This document shows, one piece after another, positions 62,624 through 64,000 of a DNA stretch of 64,000 nucleotides (within the stretch, counting starts at the first letter, position 1; each line of letters begins with the position of its first letter). The DNA comes from a bacterium 1XD42-54 (GTDB lineage: Bacteria; Bacillota; Clostridia; Lachnospirales; Lachnospiraceae): NCBI GenBank assembly GCA_003612585.1, contig RAZH01000001.1:434001-498000 (forward strand). The letters are read 5' to 3'. Position numbers and translations under genes: made by a program. The notes below the pieces were generated by a model. The model was not told where the DNA came from. It worked only from the letters and a program-made list of their open reading frames with translations, and ran no database searches.

Positions 62624-63171
62624 TGTGTTTCATTTATTTTCTTCTATGCGTACTTCTCCCCATATGTATTCCGGTACCAGAGGCCGCAGTGGTACTGTGG
62701 GGAACGGATCATCTTGGCAGTCTGCAAGCTTTTTTACTTGGTGTCACAGGTTCCGTGCTGGGCCTTGCAGTCATGTATACCCTGTCTGCACTGGCGGCCT
62801 GCCGCATTTTTAAGGGCAAAAAAGAAAGACGGCAGGCCCTTTGGCTGCAGCGGCTGACAAAGCAGCACCGCTGTCAGGCTCTGGGTATACTATTGATCGT
62901 TCCCCTGGTGTCCGATGAGGTACTATGCGCAGGCTCTGCACTTTTAAAAATACCCTTGTTCCAGTTCCTGAAAATTGGTATAATTGCGAAAATCATATCT
63001 GTCGGAATGATTTCCTTTTCAGGTTCATTCGGTGTCTTATGCGGCCTGGAACACTGGCAGATCATTGCCGCTGAGCTTCTAATAATGTTTCTTGCTTCGG
63101 CAGGCCTGCAGTATTTTTGCAAAGAGGAGGATGCAAAAAGAAATCATGAAAGAATTTATATTGATCATTGA
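62620..63171 (+). CDS. Multi-pass membrane protein, VTT/DedA-like
   Basis: A 183-residue protein with four to five hydrophobic helices (CFIYFLLCVLLPICIPVPEA; VTGSVLGLAVMYTLSAL; IAAELLIMFLASAGLQYF). The pattern with proline-containing re-entrant loops, G-x-x-x-G and a basic cytoplasmic stretch (KGKKERRQALW) suggests a VTT (SNARE-associated) domain, the fold of DedA-family lipid transporters/scramblases. It overlaps the methyltransferase stop (ATGA). Confidence 0.7.
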   Translation: MMCFIYFLLCVLLPICIPVPEAAVVLWGTDHLGSLQAFLLGVTGSVLGLAVMYTLSALAACRIFKGKKERRQALWLQRLTKQHRCQALGILLIVPLVSDEVLCAGSALLKIPLFQFLKIGIIAKIISVGMISFSGSFGVLCGLEHWQIIAAELLIMFLASAGLQYFCKEEDAKRNHERIYIDH

Positions 63172-63829
63172 TGATGATAAAGATATCTGTAAACTTTTGG
63201 GCATCTATCTGGGAAATGAGGGCTACCGCTACCTTGCCTGCGAAAATGCCAGGAAGGCTATGGATGTATTGGAACACTATCAAGTAGATCTGATCCTTCT
63301 GGATGTGATGATGCCAGGAATTGACGGTATCAGCGCCTGTCTCAAAATCAGGGAAACGAACAAAATGCCAATTATCTTCATGTCAGCGAAGTCGGAAGAT
63401 ATGGATATCATACAGGGACTCACAGCCGGCGGTGATGATTATGTGACCAAGCCTTTCAAGCCCATTGAGCTTCTTACCCGCATTAAGGCCCAGCTCCGCC
63501 GCTATAAGCAGTACAATGAGACAAAAATGCCGGCACATACGCTTCAGGCGGATGACCTGACGGTAGATACCAAAAGCCGCCAGGCGTGGGTAAGCGGGCG
63601 GGAAGTCCGGCTGACCCGCAAGGAGTACGATATTCTGGAATATATGCTGCGAAACAGGGGACAGGTACTGACGATGTCCAAGATTTATGAAGCAGTGTGG
63701 CACGAAGAGTTTTTTCACTCAGAAAATGCAGTGATGATGCATATTGCAAATCTGCGCAGCAAATTGAACTGGGACGGTGTTCATCCAGATTTTATCAGAA
63801 CATGCTGGGGAAGAGGGTATCAGATATGA
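63146..63829 (+). CDS. OmpR-family response regulator
   Basis: About 227 residues. MKEFILIIDDDKDICKLLGI supplies the acidic pocket, LILLDVMMPGIDG the phospho-Asp, FMSAKSED the Ser, TKPFKPIEL the Lys; the winged helix ends CWGRGYQI. Homology fixes the start at 63146, inside the previous gene by 26 bp; an upstream ATG (63131) is touching the ribosome binding site. It resembles VanR-type regulators. Confidence 0.9.
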   Translation: MKEFILIIDDDKDICKLLGIYLGNEGYRYLACENARKAMDVLEHYQVDLILLDVMMPGIDGISACLKIRETNKMPIIFMSAKSEDMDIIQGLTAGGDDYVTKPFKPIELLTRIKAQLRRYKQYNETKMPAHTLQADDLTVDTKSRQAWVSGREVRLTRKEYDILEYMLRNRGQVLTMSKIYEAVWHEEFFHSENAVMMHIANLRSKLNWDGVHPDFIRTCWGRGYQI

Positions 63830-64000
63830 CAGACTGGAGAATGATTCCTGACTATATCCTGATCAACAGCATTGTCATTGCCGGGACAATCCTGGTACTT
63901 TTTCTGGTTTACAGGAGATTGTCAGTATCTTTCCGAAAACGCCTTACGGCATATTTTCTGAGAGCCGCCTGTCATTCCCTTGTTATCAGCCTGATTGTAC
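63826..64000 (+). CDS. Sensor histidine kinase, N-terminal part (runs off window)
   Basis: The ATG at 63826 overlaps the regulator stop as ATGA. The 58 visible residues begin MTDWRMIPDYILINSIVIAG and contain one membrane helix (about 10-30) with a basic flank (YRRLSVSFRKRL). Identity as the cognate kinase is inferred from position. Confidence 0.75.
   Translation, partial: MTDWRMIPDYILINSIVIAGTILVLFLVYRRLSVSFRKRLTAYFLRAACHSLVISLIV

Overview
The window looks like a chromosomal segment of a low-to-mid-GC, Gram-positive, endospore-forming Clostridia, most likely a gut Lachnospiraceae. Reasons: a SpoVT sporulation regulator, an ATP-dependent PEP carboxykinase, Firmicutes-type ribosome binding sites, a Bce-type peptide-resistance module, a queT leader resembling a preQ1 riboswitch, and Tn916/Tn4451-type mobile elements. 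No rRNA, CRISPR array or prophage structural module is visible.

Layout. (i) 1-13.6 kb: housekeeping genes, mostly on the minus strand: dnaE-pfkA-TrmH-type methyltransferase; a complete BceRS-BceAB-like module with a recognisable operator; a small conserved protein, RidA, CvfB, acyl-ACP thioesterase and a Crp/Fnr regulator. (ii) 13.7-27.1 kb: a catabolic locus for exported nucleoside hydrolases. A LacI-type regulator fused to a ribokinase-like domain faces a minus-strand operon of ribokinase, two exported nucleoside hydrolases, a small exported protein and an RbsB/RbsA/RbsC-type ABC transporter. An exact-looking 2,995-bp head-to-tail duplication has copied one hydrolase whole and left one truncated copy each of the kinase and the other hydrolase. 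Crp-type operators (TGTGA-N6-TCACA) precede the kinase and hydrolase promoters. (iii) 27.1-38.9 kb: tRNA-Gln, pncB, spoVT, TRIC channel, pckA, tRNA-Thr, SUV3-like helicase plus TatD-like hydrolase, Ca/Na antiporter, aldo/keto reductase and a flavoprotein. (iv) 39-41.6 kb: remnant of an integrative element (truncated integrase, small ORFs, frameshifted gene), then an RHH/Uma2 pair. (v) 41.7-44.6 kb: queT under a probable preQ1 riboswitch, cyclophilin lipoprotein, C_GCAxxG_C_C protein, dCMP deaminase, low-MW phosphatase. (vi) 44.7-56.6 kb: nested mobile DNA. Decayed Tn916-like int, xis and sigma genes and an IS110 fragment are followed by a KTR-family gene whose two halves lie 9 kb apart. Between the halves sit an hcp-ferredoxin-Crp module and a mobilizable element (relaxase, MobC, small HTH-like protein, serine recombinase, TnpW), with repeat clusters at both sides. 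(vii) 56.6-64 kb: an ABC permease/ATPase with its own two-component system, then a methyltransferase, a membrane protein and the start of another two-component system.

How parts may work together. In (ii), I infer that exported hydrolases release ribose and bases from extracellular nucleosides, the ABC system imports the sugar and the ribokinase phosphorylates it. The Crp/Fnr protein at 12.9-13.6 kb has the R-E-x-x-x-R recognition helix expected for TGTGA half-sites and is a plausible activator; the LacI-kinase fusion is a plausible sugar-sensing regulator. In (vi), the hcp operon and its divergent Crp/Fnr gene share a perfect palindrome placed like a class II activator site for hcp and as an autorepressor for the regulator.
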